Made by a program: the position numbers and the translations under genes. Shown here one piece after another: positions 1 to 6,419 of a DNA stretch of 33,351 bases (within the stretch, counting starts at the first letter, position 1; every line of letters starts with the position of its first letter). The DNA is taken from the NCBI GenBank assembly GCA_030652345.1, contig JAUSAU010000063.1, positions 1-33,351 on the forward strand, read 5' to 3'. This stretch comes from Coriobacteriia bacterium (lineage in GTDB: Bacteria > Actinomycetota > Coriobacteriia > Anaerosomatales > PALSA-660). The notes beneath the pieces were generated by a model. It had not been told where the DNA came from, searched no databases, and saw nothing but the letters and a program-made list of their open reading frames with translations.

Positions 1-5
1 GCCCG

Positions 6-635
6 ATGTTCGTCGTACTAGACGAGGCGAACGCGGAGAGCCTCGAGGTCGATCCTGCAATCGATGACCGAGCGAGAACCGACCCTTGGCTATCCTCGGC
101 AATGAGACTGCTCGCGGCGGCATTGGAGCTGTCAGAGGACGTTGTTGTCGAGTCTGGGATCGATGGCGCTGCAACAACAGTCTGCGCGGTCAAGTTAGCC
201 GGCGGCTCTGCTCGTGAGATAGCTGTCTGTCATGGATACGAGGACTTCCTGACGTCAGTGCCTGTGCGTGAAGTATGTCGTCAATCCAGTGGCAAGGTCC
301 TTCCTCGCTTGGTGGAACTGTCGATACGTCGGTTCAGTCTGCTGAACCCTGGCCGTACTCAGCAGTACAGGTACGAGTTCGATGACCGGTTCCTCGAGCA
401 GTTTGACGATGCGCCCCCGGAGATGAGAGTCGGGTGTGTCGATGCTCTGGTATCGCGGCTGACCCAGACGCAGAAGTCAGCTCAGGCGGACAAGGGCCTG
501 GGGGATGAGCCGTTCAAACATGGTGAGCGTCGGATGCGAGTCACGCGGGATTGGCGCGTCCACTATGCGTACCTTCCGGAGACAGCTGTACGATTCGTCT
601 CACTGGGCGATCATGACTCGGAACTCAAGAAGTAG
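6..635 (+). CDS. RelE/ParE-like toxin domain with N-terminal extension
   Basis: The last 90 or so of 209 residues resemble RelE-superfamily toxins. A helical segment (YEFDDRFLEQFDDAP, then a Leu/Arg-rich helix) is followed by the late strand pattern RMRVTRDWRVHYAY and a closing strand ending SLGDHDSELKK. RelE-fold proteins are usually ribosome-dependent mRNA interferases or gyrase poisons of about 90 residues. Here roughly 115 unrecognised residues precede the domain. The ATG is 5 bases from the window edge and the frame is open upstream, so the true start may lie outside. No antitoxin-like gene follows: the next gene encodes a membrane protein. An upstream antitoxin cannot be excluded. Toxin fold moderately sure; activity unproven. 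Confidence 0.6.
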   Translation: MFVVLDEANAESLEVDPAIDDRARTDPWLSSAMRLLAAALELSEDVVVESGIDGAATTVCAVKLAGGSAREIAVCHGYEDFLTSVPVREVCRQSSGKVLPRLVELSIRRFSLLNPGRTQQYRYEFDDRFLEQFDDAPPEMRVGCVDALVSRLTQTQKSAQADKGLGDEPFKHGERRMRVTRDWRVHYAYLPETAVRFVSLGDHDSELKK

Positions 636-652
636 ATGAGTCAGGTCAGGGC

Positions 653-661
653 GGGGGGGGG
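653..661 (+). repeat. G9 homopolymer in ribosome-binding region
   Basis: Nine consecutive G residues lie 8 bases upstream of the ATG at 670 and are the only Shine-Dalgarno-like sequence for that gene. Slippage in the tract could change translation efficiency. It could equally be an assembly or sequencing inaccuracy. A second G9 run lies at 8192-8200, between the histidine kinase and the next gene. Confidence 0.6.
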
Positions 662-669
662 TACGGAAC

Positions 670-1179
670 ATGCCTGGGTCGAGTGGCTCAAGCGCAGTTC
701 GTGTCATCGGATGGATCCTCGTGGCGCTCGCCGTGCTCACCGCCTTCGCGGTGGAGTTCAGAGATGGAATCACATCTTTGGCGCTCGGTGGATTCCTGCT
801 CAACCTGGCGCTCTCCCCGTTCTTCTGGATAGGGGCGGTGCTTCTGTTCCTCGGCCGGCGCAAGACGAGGCTCGTGACAGGATTGGTCCCGCCCGAATCG
901 ACAGCATCTCGCGTAACGCCTTCGGTTGCTGCTGGACCGGGTGTTGGCGCCTCTGTGCGCGCGCAATTGGCCGACAACCTGCGCGATGCAATCCTGAAGC
1001 GAGCCGCCGAGCTTGGCCAGCAGTACGCCAATGAGGTGTCAGAACTCGGTGATGACGCTGTAGCTGCTCTTCGAACTGACCTAGAGCGCTCATTCGGCCC
1101 GGCGGCCGTCGCCGACAGATGGATGGAGATTCGCCCGCTACTCATGGCCTCCCGGCCGAGAGGAGGACCCGATGAGTGA
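670..1179 (+). CDS. Small membrane protein, two transmembrane segments
   Basis: Unrecognised 169-residue protein. Two hydrophobic segments (about residues 11-29 and 36-61) are followed by basic residues (GRRKTR), consistent with a hairpin in the membrane. The polar C-terminal half contains an amphipathic helical stretch rich in Ala and Glu. The stop overlaps the start of the next gene by 8 bases (1172-1179), which suggests translational coupling with the J-like protein. The ATG at 670 is preceded by the G9 tract. Another frame begins at 636 directly after the upstream stop, but it lacks hydrophobic order and looks like a shadow. Confidence 0.6.
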   Translation: MPGSSGSSAVRVIGWILVALAVLTAFAVEFRDGITSLALGGFLLNLALSPFFWIGAVLLFLGRRKTRLVTGLVPPESTASRVTPSVAAGPGVGASVRAQLADNLRDAILKRAAELGQQYANEVSELGDDAVAALRTDLERSFGPAAVADRWMEIRPLLMASRPRGGPDE

Positions 1180-1681
1180 CATGCTGAGCCAAGAGATGGC
1201 GCTGCTGCGCAACCTCAAGGTTCTTGGACTGGGCGGGGACGCGTCCCTCGAGGACGCCGAGCGGGCCTACGAGAAGCTGCGTAAGGTGTGGGATCCGGAC
1301 AGGTTTCAGGACGATGAGGACTTGCGCGTTGACGCGGAGCGCAAGCTTGCCGAGGTTCAAGCGGCGTTTGAACACCTTCCAGACGCAATCAAGCGCCGAG
1401 ACGAGGAGAGGCGCAAGGATTGGCAGACGGAGGCCCTAGAGGCCAGGGCTGAGGCCAACAGGACCAAGGCCGAGCTTGTGAAGACGAAGGCTGCTCTGAA
1501 GGAGATGAATCGCATCGCCAGCTTGTGGAAAGCGGAGGCGGAGAAGCGGGGCTACCAGACCCCGCAGGCGAAGCGCTACAAGAACGATCAGGCGGAGTGT
1601 GCGTGGTGCGGCCAGACGACTCGCGTGGGCGTCCCAACTTGTGATGCGTGCGGCAAGCGCGTGAAATGGGTCGACGCCTAG
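1172..1681 (+). CDS. J-domain-like protein with C-terminal zinc ribbon
   Basis: 169 residues. Residues about 11-75 follow the J-domain pattern: a helix, a loop, a helix AERAYEKLRKVW, then DPDRF, then helix III RKLAEVQAAFEHL. In true DnaJ co-chaperones the loop is HPD, and its His is needed to stimulate DnaK ATPase. Here residues 41-43 are DPD, so stimulation is doubtful. Residues about 75-125 are a charged, probably coiled-coil helix. The C-terminus has two CxxC pairs (C143/C146 and C157/C160), a likely zinc ribbon. An AGGAGG at 1161-1166 and the overlap with the membrane protein gene support the start and coupling. It may be a scaffold or adaptor for the membrane partner; that role is inferred. 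Confidence 0.65.
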   Translation: MSDMLSQEMALLRNLKVLGLGGDASLEDAERAYEKLRKVWDPDRFQDDEDLRVDAERKLAEVQAAFEHLPDAIKRRDEERRKDWQTEALEARAEANRTKAELVKTKAALKEMNRIASLWKAEAEKRGYQTPQAKRYKNDQAECAWCGQTTRVGVPTCDACGKRVKWVDA

Positions 1682-1925
1682 GCGTCGGAGTCGGCGCGTC
1701 GGGCGCGACTGAGACCCGCGTGGAGTTGCGTTCCGGCTCACTCATTCCAGGTAGGCGCATTCTGCGGGGGAGGCGGATGCGGTCACTCCGGGAGCGATTG
1801 GGCGGTTGCTCCAACAAGGCAAACGAGAGTCGTCGCGTTTCGCAACGAGCCTAGGCCGAGCCACGCCAGGGGTTCATGTCTGACCGGCGTTGTATTCTCG
1901 ACGCCAATCGTCGTAGGGGGCATTC

Positions 1926-3758
1926 GTGGAGACAACCGAAACCAACACTGCTGGCCGCCAGTGCTACGTCCTTTGCACGGTTGAGTGGGCCGCGGGCGAA
2001 GGCACGAGCTGCGCCACGGTTCATTGGGATGGGACGCACTTGCGCACGAATTACGATGCGCTGGTCGATGGGATCTGGCTGGAAGGTCAGAACCAGCTAC
2101 AGCGAGTCGGATGGTGCAGTCCTGAGGTCGAGTCCTGGTTCTACGATGAGCTACTTCAATCTCTAGGTGTGAATTGCGAGATGCCAGCGCGAGAAGCGGG
2201 CGTGACGGCAGTCGCCGGCATGGCTCTGCTAGAGCAGCGTCAAGAGGCCGCTCCGCCCACCGTTGCCGGTAGGCCCTATACCGGCCGGAAGGCAGCAAGT
2301 TCACTCGGCCTCCGTCCCGCTTGGCATGAGGGCAGAGCGAAGAACGCATACGACTTCGTGAGCGGCTCGGTTATCGCCAACGAGATCGAGAAGACCCAGA
2401 TCAACAAATTCCACACGCGCGTGGGCCACGGCTTTGCTGCCGAAGAGGCCAACGCACTCAACGATCGGCTTCGGGGTCTCGAAGTCGATCAGGTCGGAAA
2501 GGGCAATCGGCTCAACGGCCCGGACCGTATCGTCGCTGATGTAGCGGTTCAGACCAAGTACTGCAGCTCAGCGAGCCAGACCGTCAACGCGGCATTCGAT
2601 GCTTCCGGAGTCTACCGATACGACGGCCAGCTCCTAGAGGTTCCGCACGATCAGTACGCGGATTGCCTGAGACTCATGCGTGAGAAGATCGAAGCGGGCA
2701 AGGTCCCCGGCGTGCAAGACCCCAATGAAGCCGAGATGATCGTCAAGAGGGGAGACGTCACCTACCGGCAAGCACTGAACATCGCGAAGGCCGGAACCAT
2801 AGATGGCCTACTCTTCGATGCGAGGAGCCAGTTCGTGACCTCCGGCTACGCCTTCGCCATCTCCTTCTCCATCAACTTCGCGAAGATGAAGTGGGATGGC
2901 AGGGCCACTGATGAGGCGCTCGCGGATTCGGTGAAGCTTGCGCTCCAATCCGGCACGATGTCGTTCGTGACGGGCATCGCGGTCGCCCAAGTGCTCAGAA
3001 CTAGGGCGGCGGCAGTGGGCGTTGTCGTCATGCGGAACGGCGTGAGGGCCCTTGCCGCCACCAAGGTCGGCAAGGGCTTGGTACAACGGATCGCAGAAGC
3101 GTCACTCGGCAACACGGTGAATCCTCAGACGGCGATCAACCATGTGGCGAAACTGCTTCGAACCAGTGTTGTTACGTCGGTCGTTGCCACCGTTGTTGTC
3201 TCTACACCTGACTTCTACCGCGCGGCGATCAAGAAGAGCATCTCCTGGAAGCAGTTTGGCAAGAACTTGGCAGTAAACGGTGCCGGGGTGGCAGGCGGTG
3301 CCGGCGGAGGGATGGCTGGGGCCGCAGCGGGACGGGCGCTTGGGTCTCTCGCCCGTATTCCTGGGGGCGAGAAGGTCGGGGGCGTAGTAGGTGGCATCAT
3401 CGGCTCCCTGGCTGGCGGCGCAGCCGCGTCTATGGCCACGAGGCATGTCCTAGATGGTCTGATCGAGGACGATGCCAAGGCAATGATCCGCCTGTTACCC
3501 GATTGCCTGGAGCCGCTCGCAACAGACTACATGCTGTCCGAGGCAGAGACACGGGAGTTCATTGGCGCAGTACGGAACAGGCTCGACGCGAGTTTCCTTC
3601 GGGACATGTTCCAGAGTGCCAGCAAAGAGTCCTTCGTGTACGAGGCGTTCGAACCCACCTGTGAAGCGATTGTCGCGAAGCGACCGGTCGTCACCTTGCC
3701 GGAGCCCTCAGAAGTTCGAATGCTGCTGGAGAAGATCGAGAACGAGGCCGTCGCGTAG
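1926..3758 (+). CDS. 610-residue protein: nuclease-like core plus glycine-zipper membrane region
   Basis: GTG start with GGGGG at 1916-1920. I cannot name the family. Residues about 130-300 form a cysteine-containing core beginning near VGHGFAAEEAN and including GPDRIVADVAVQTKYC. The spacing Asp-x(n)-Q-x-K on predicted strands resembles a PD-(D/E)XK-type nuclease site, but this is an inference. Residues about 315-440 contain several hydrophobic helices (for example SYAFAISFSINFA-like and TSVVTSVVATVVV). About residues 455-515 are extremely Gly/Ala-rich with GxxxG-type repeats (GGAGGGMAGAAAG, GGVVGGIIGSLAGG), typical of glycine-zipper membrane segments. The C-terminal 90 residues are soluble and helical. 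It lies upstream of three nuclease-family genes on the same strand. Possible role: an effector that joins membrane insertion to nucleic-acid cleavage. Confidence 0.6.
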   Translation: METTETNTAGRQCYVLCTVEWAAGEGTSCATVHWDGTHLRTNYDALVDGIWLEGQNQLQRVGWCSPEVESWFYDELLQSLGVNCEMPAREAGVTAVAGMALLEQRQEAAPPTVAGRPYTGRKAASSLGLRPAWHEGRAKNAYDFVSGSVIANEIEKTQINKFHTRVGHGFAAEEANALNDRLRGLEVDQVGKGNRLNGPDRIVADVAVQTKYCSSASQTVNAAFDASGVYRYDGQLLEVPHDQYADCLRLMREKIEAGKVPGVQDPNEAEMIVKRGDVTYRQALNIAKAGTIDGLLFDARSQFVTSGYAFAISFSINFAKMKWDGRATDEALADSVKLALQSGTMSFVTGIAVAQVLRTRAAAVGVVVMRNGVRALAATKVGKGLVQRIAEASLGNTVNPQTAINHVAKLLRTSVVTSVVATVVVSTPDFYRAAIKKSISWKQFGKNLAVNGAGVAGGAGGGMAGAAAGRALGSLARIPGGEKVGGVVGGIIGSLAGGAAASMATRHVLDGLIEDDAKAMIRLLPDCLEPLATDYMLSEAETREFIGAVRNRLDASFLRDMFQSASKESFVYEAFEPTCEAIVAKRPVVTLPEPSEVRMLLEKIENEAVA

Positions 3759-3823
3759 TCTGTCCTAGCTCTGACGGGAGTCATCTCTAGCGGACCGCAT
3801 GCGAGAACGGCGAGAGGAGTTCG

Positions 3824-4393
3824 ATGGGCTTTCACATGACTCTGGAACCGATCTTGGTCGAGTTCACGCTTGACGAGCGCGAAGCGTGGTTCAGCGGAGA
3901 GCGCTCGGACTGCATTTGCGAATACTGCCGGCGCCTTCCGGGGACCAAGGGGTTCGGCGAGTATGTCGTTGGCAAGTACTGGGAGCAGCGTGGTTACCGG
4001 TGGATTCATCACGACTTCAATGTCCTCGGTGGCAACAGGCCCGGTAGGTGGGAGGAATCGGAGGCTGTCGTCCTGAACGCGCTCGGCCCGGATCGGCTCG
4101 CCGCTGCTAGGACGTTGTACAAGGCGCTCATGCCCTTCCGGGAGGAGCATCACAATCCGGCGGAGGAGCCTGACCTCCTCATCTACAAGCCCGGGACGAC
4201 CGAGATTCGGTTTGCCGAGTGCAAGCGAGCTGACACGCGTGACACGATCAACACCCGTCAGGCGCTGGGCATCTACCTTCTTGGTGCTTTGCTGCGACTG
4301 CCGGTGGACGTCTTTCTCGTGGCAGAGAAAGGGACCTGCTCATCGCCGGATCCCATCGTCTTCGCCTATCCGGAGGGCCGCCGGCTTCCGTAG
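3824..4393 (+). CDS. PD-(D/E)XK nuclease-fold protein (VRR-NUC/Holliday-type)
   Basis: 189 residues. The pattern of a PD-(D/E)XK nuclease is visible: a helix with GFGEYVVGKYW (E46), a strand with EPDLLIY (D117), then a strand ending in AECKR (E132-x-K134), followed by a helix with R145/Q146 and a final hydrophobic strand VDVFLVAEKG. This E-D-ExK order with a following helix fits VRR-NUC-like and related phage or defence nucleases that need a divalent metal. An N-terminal CICEYC cluster (C30, C32, C35) may bind zinc, though a fourth ligand is not evident. GAGAGGAG at 3812-3819 supports the ATG at 3824; an in-frame ATG at 3836 is possible. The gene starts 65 bases after the 610-residue protein ends and precedes an Mrr-type gene. 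Confidence 0.6.
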   Translation: MGFHMTLEPILVEFTLDEREAWFSGERSDCICEYCRRLPGTKGFGEYVVGKYWEQRGYRWIHHDFNVLGGNRPGRWEESEAVVLNALGPDRLAAARTLYKALMPFREEHHNPAEEPDLLIYKPGTTEIRFAECKRADTRDTINTRQALGIYLLGALLRLPVDVFLVAEKGTCSSPDPIVFAYPEGRRLP

Positions 4394-4490
4394 CCGGCGC
4401 TCAGGCCGACCCTCAGCGGACTGTAGACTTACGCGTAGTTGCTGCGAGCAAGATCACTCAACAGGCAGAGCACCGTACAGAGGGGGAGCC

Positions 4491-5231
4491 GTGGACGACG
4501 CAAGTCGAGTCATTCTGGATCGGCTGCACTTGCTGTCAGGACAGCAGTTCGAACGCTTGTGCGGGCACCTCTTTGAGGCGATCGGATACTCCGTGAAGCA
4601 CACGCCAGCAAGTGGTGATCGCGGAATCGATCTCGAACTCACCAAGGAGGGTCGGGTCGTTCTGGTGCAGTGCAAGCGGCAGCAGTCATCCGTGGGCGAG
4701 CCGGCAGTCCGCGACTTCTTTGGGGTCGTGACGCACCGGGGCGCTGACAAGGGCATCTTCTGCACGAACGGCGCCTTCAGCGCGCGGGCCGAAAACTGGG
4801 CTGCCGGTACGCGCATCGAACTGTTGGACGGCGCAGAGCTCGTGAAGTTGTGGCGGCAATACGCTATCGATGTCCCTGTTCCGGAGGTCTCGGTAGCCAG
4901 CCCACAGACCATCGGGCAGCCGCGACGTTCTCGGCCGTCGGTGTCCCTCGGGGGCAATCTCGATGCTGCGGGAGTGAGCAAAGGCGTGATCAAGCGGCGA
5001 GAGAACGCCGACCGGAAATGGGTTGCGGCGAAGTGCGACGGCTTGGGGATACCTCGACCGACCGGACCCACTGACTACAGCTCAGTCGATGGTGACTACC
5101 AGAGGAAGCTGTTCATTGGACCGGATGGCAGCGGCGAGTATGTCGTCGTACATGACGGCACCGTTCTGCACCGTAGCTCGACGCGACGCTCTGCCATGGA
5201 CCACTACGACCGAATCAAACTCGACTACTAG
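4491..5231 (+). CDS. Mrr-type restriction endonuclease-like protein
   Basis: GTG at 4491 with AGGGGGA at 4481-4487 gives 246 residues; the open frame further upstream lacks domain features. Residues about 12-125 match the Mrr catalytic domain: GQQFERLCGHLFEAIGY helix (E29), SGDRGIDLEL (D47), and VVLVQCKRQ (Q60-x-K62), then a helix and the strand GIFCTNGAFS. Mrr-family enzymes are type IV restriction nucleases that cut modified DNA, or nuclease modules of other defence systems. After a variable linker (about 130-160), the C-terminal 85 residues have no recognised fold but are rich in strand pattern (YQRKLFIGPDGSGEYVVVHDG). They could be a target-recognition module. The neighbours on both sides are also nuclease-type genes. 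Confidence 0.75.
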   Translation: MDDASRVILDRLHLLSGQQFERLCGHLFEAIGYSVKHTPASGDRGIDLELTKEGRVVLVQCKRQQSSVGEPAVRDFFGVVTHRGADKGIFCTNGAFSARAENWAAGTRIELLDGAELVKLWRQYAIDVPVPEVSVASPQTIGQPRRSRPSVSLGGNLDAAGVSKGVIKRRENADRKWVAAKCDGLGIPRPTGPTDYSSVDGDYQRKLFIGPDGSGEYVVVHDGTVLHRSSTRRSAMDHYDRIKLDY

Positions 5232-5270
5232 GCCGGTCGCTTAGGCGCTGGCGCCCCGGAGAGACACCAT

Positions 5271-5783
5271 ATGACCATAGACGGATGCCCATATGACTTC
5301 GCGACTCTTGCCGCGGATGTCCTTCCGGCGAGGATGCGCGAGCTGCGTGCTCACATGTTGTCGCCCGTGTCGATGAGTGAGTTCGCCGTACCAGGCCATG
5401 GCCCGAAGACCATCGCCCGGCGTCACGGGTTCGACGGGGACGTCAGCGGCTGCTACGTCTTCATGGACGGCGGTGCGCCGATCTACGTGGGTATCTCGCG
5501 TCACGTGTTCGAGCGGCTTGCGCAGCACGTCGGCCGTGGCGACCATCTGACGGCGACCCTGGCCTACCGGATGGCCGCCCACGATGCGCCGCACGGAAGG
5601 TGGGCGGCCACGGCGATGGCGGATCCAACGTTCCGCGCGGTGTTCGACAGTCGCCGCGCGTATCTGGCGGGTCTGGACGTCGCGGTCGTGGAGATTCCGA
5701 ATCCGCTCGAGCTGTACTTGTTTGAGGCGTACGCGGCGATGGAGCTTGAGACCTCACATTGGAACACCTTCGCCACGCACTAG
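5271..5783 (+). CDS. GIY-YIG nuclease-family protein
   Basis: 170 residues. The GIY-YIG signature is recognisable as GCYVF (residues 60-64) and IYVGIS (71-76), followed by R82 and H86 in ERLAQH. A catalytic Glu is probably E152 in LELYLFEAYAAMELE, and the closing Asn is N165 in HWNTF. Thus the two Tyr, Arg, Glu and Asn positions expected of an active GIY-YIG endonuclease are all present. About 50 unrecognised residues precede the domain. The ATG is 7 bases after GGAGAG (5258-5263). It lies 39 bases after the Mrr-like gene, suggesting the same transcript. The substrate is unknown; the family includes homing, restriction and repair nucleases. Confidence 0.75.
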   Translation: MTIDGCPYDFATLAADVLPARMRELRAHMLSPVSMSEFAVPGHGPKTIARRHGFDGDVSGCYVFMDGGAPIYVGISRHVFERLAQHVGRGDHLTATLAYRMAAHDAPHGRWAATAMADPTFRAVFDSRRAYLAGLDVAVVEIPNPLELYLFEAYAAMELETSHWNTFATH

Positions 5784-5810
5784 CGGGGCAGCTCGCCGGA
5801 AAGGACACCG

Positions 5811-6233
5811 ATGCCCAAAGCCGCACGCATCTTCGTCATCACCATCAGCATCCTCAACGCCCTTGCCGGCCTCATCTGCGGCGCGCTGTTCCTCATCAGC
5901 CCTGACGGGAGTCTGATGGGGTTCCAGCCGCTACTCCCGGTCGTCGGCACGCTGCCGCTCGCTGATGTCTTCTTCCGCGATCTCACGTGGATCGGCATCG
6001 CCATGCTGCTCGCGCTCGGGATACCGAACGCGGTCGCGACTGTGATGCTGCTGCGCCGCGTCTCCGGGCAGTACGCGGTCACCCTCGTGGCGGGAGTGCT
6101 CCTGATCCTGTGGACCGGCTTCGAGCTGATCTTCATGTTCAACGTCGCGGCTGTCGCGTACTCCGTCGTCGGGGTGCTCTCGATCGTGTGCTCCGCCATG
6201 TTGCTGCGGCAGACGGTGCCGGCAGGCGCCTGA
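5811..6233 (+). CDS. Four-helix integral membrane protein
   Basis: 140 residues that are almost entirely hydrophobic. Four transmembrane helices are likely at about residues 7-29, 48-75, 85-110 and 113-132, with short loops. No catalytic motif is visible and the family is not recognised. It begins 27 bases after the GIY-YIG gene on the same strand. It may be the last gene of that transcript, or an unrelated small membrane protein. Confidence 0.6.
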   Translation: MPKAARIFVITISILNALAGLICGALFLISPDGSLMGFQPLLPVVGTLPLADVFFRDLTWIGIAMLLALGIPNAVATVMLLRRVSGQYAVTLVAGVLLILWTGFELIFMFNVAAVAYSVVGVLSIVCSAMLLRQTVPAGA

Positions 6234-6246
6234 GAGTGCCCGACGC

Positions 6247-6293
6247 GCCCGACATCGGGCCTGACGACTGAACGCACCGACGGCCCCCGCCGT
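6247..6293 (+). terminator. Two short GC hairpins after the membrane protein gene
   Basis: GCCCG-acat-CGGGC (6247-6260) and ACGGC-cccc-GCCGT (6280-6293) follow the stop at 6233. Neither has a T tract. They may end the island transcript, as often seen in GC-rich genomes, but the stems are only 5 bp. Confidence 0.35.
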
Positions 6294-6325
6294 TCGTAGA
6301 TCGATCCATGACCGACGACGCCTCG

Positions 6326-6350
6326 GGGGGTAGCATGAGCTGGTACCCCC
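6326..6350. other. Inverted repeat upstream of histidine kinase gene
   Basis: GGGGGTA (6326-6332) and TACCCCC (6344-6350) form a 7-bp inverted repeat with an 11-base centre. It lies about 70 bases before the favoured ATG of the kinase gene. It could be an operator or an mRNA leader hairpin. Confidence 0.35.
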
Positions 6351-6419
6351 GGTGAAGTAGTGCGCTCTTCGGACTCGCTGCTTCGCGCAGGGCTTCGTAC
6401 CACGGTCGGGGCGGGATCG

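Noticed and set aside
636..1034. 132-codon frame directly after the first gene
   Set aside because: It runs through the G9 tract and overlaps the hydrophobic frame at 670-1179, which has the better coding pattern and the coupled downstream gene.
1682..1925. 244-base gap before the 610-residue protein
   Set aside because: Short frames here lack ribosome sites or motifs; no promoter was clear enough to report.
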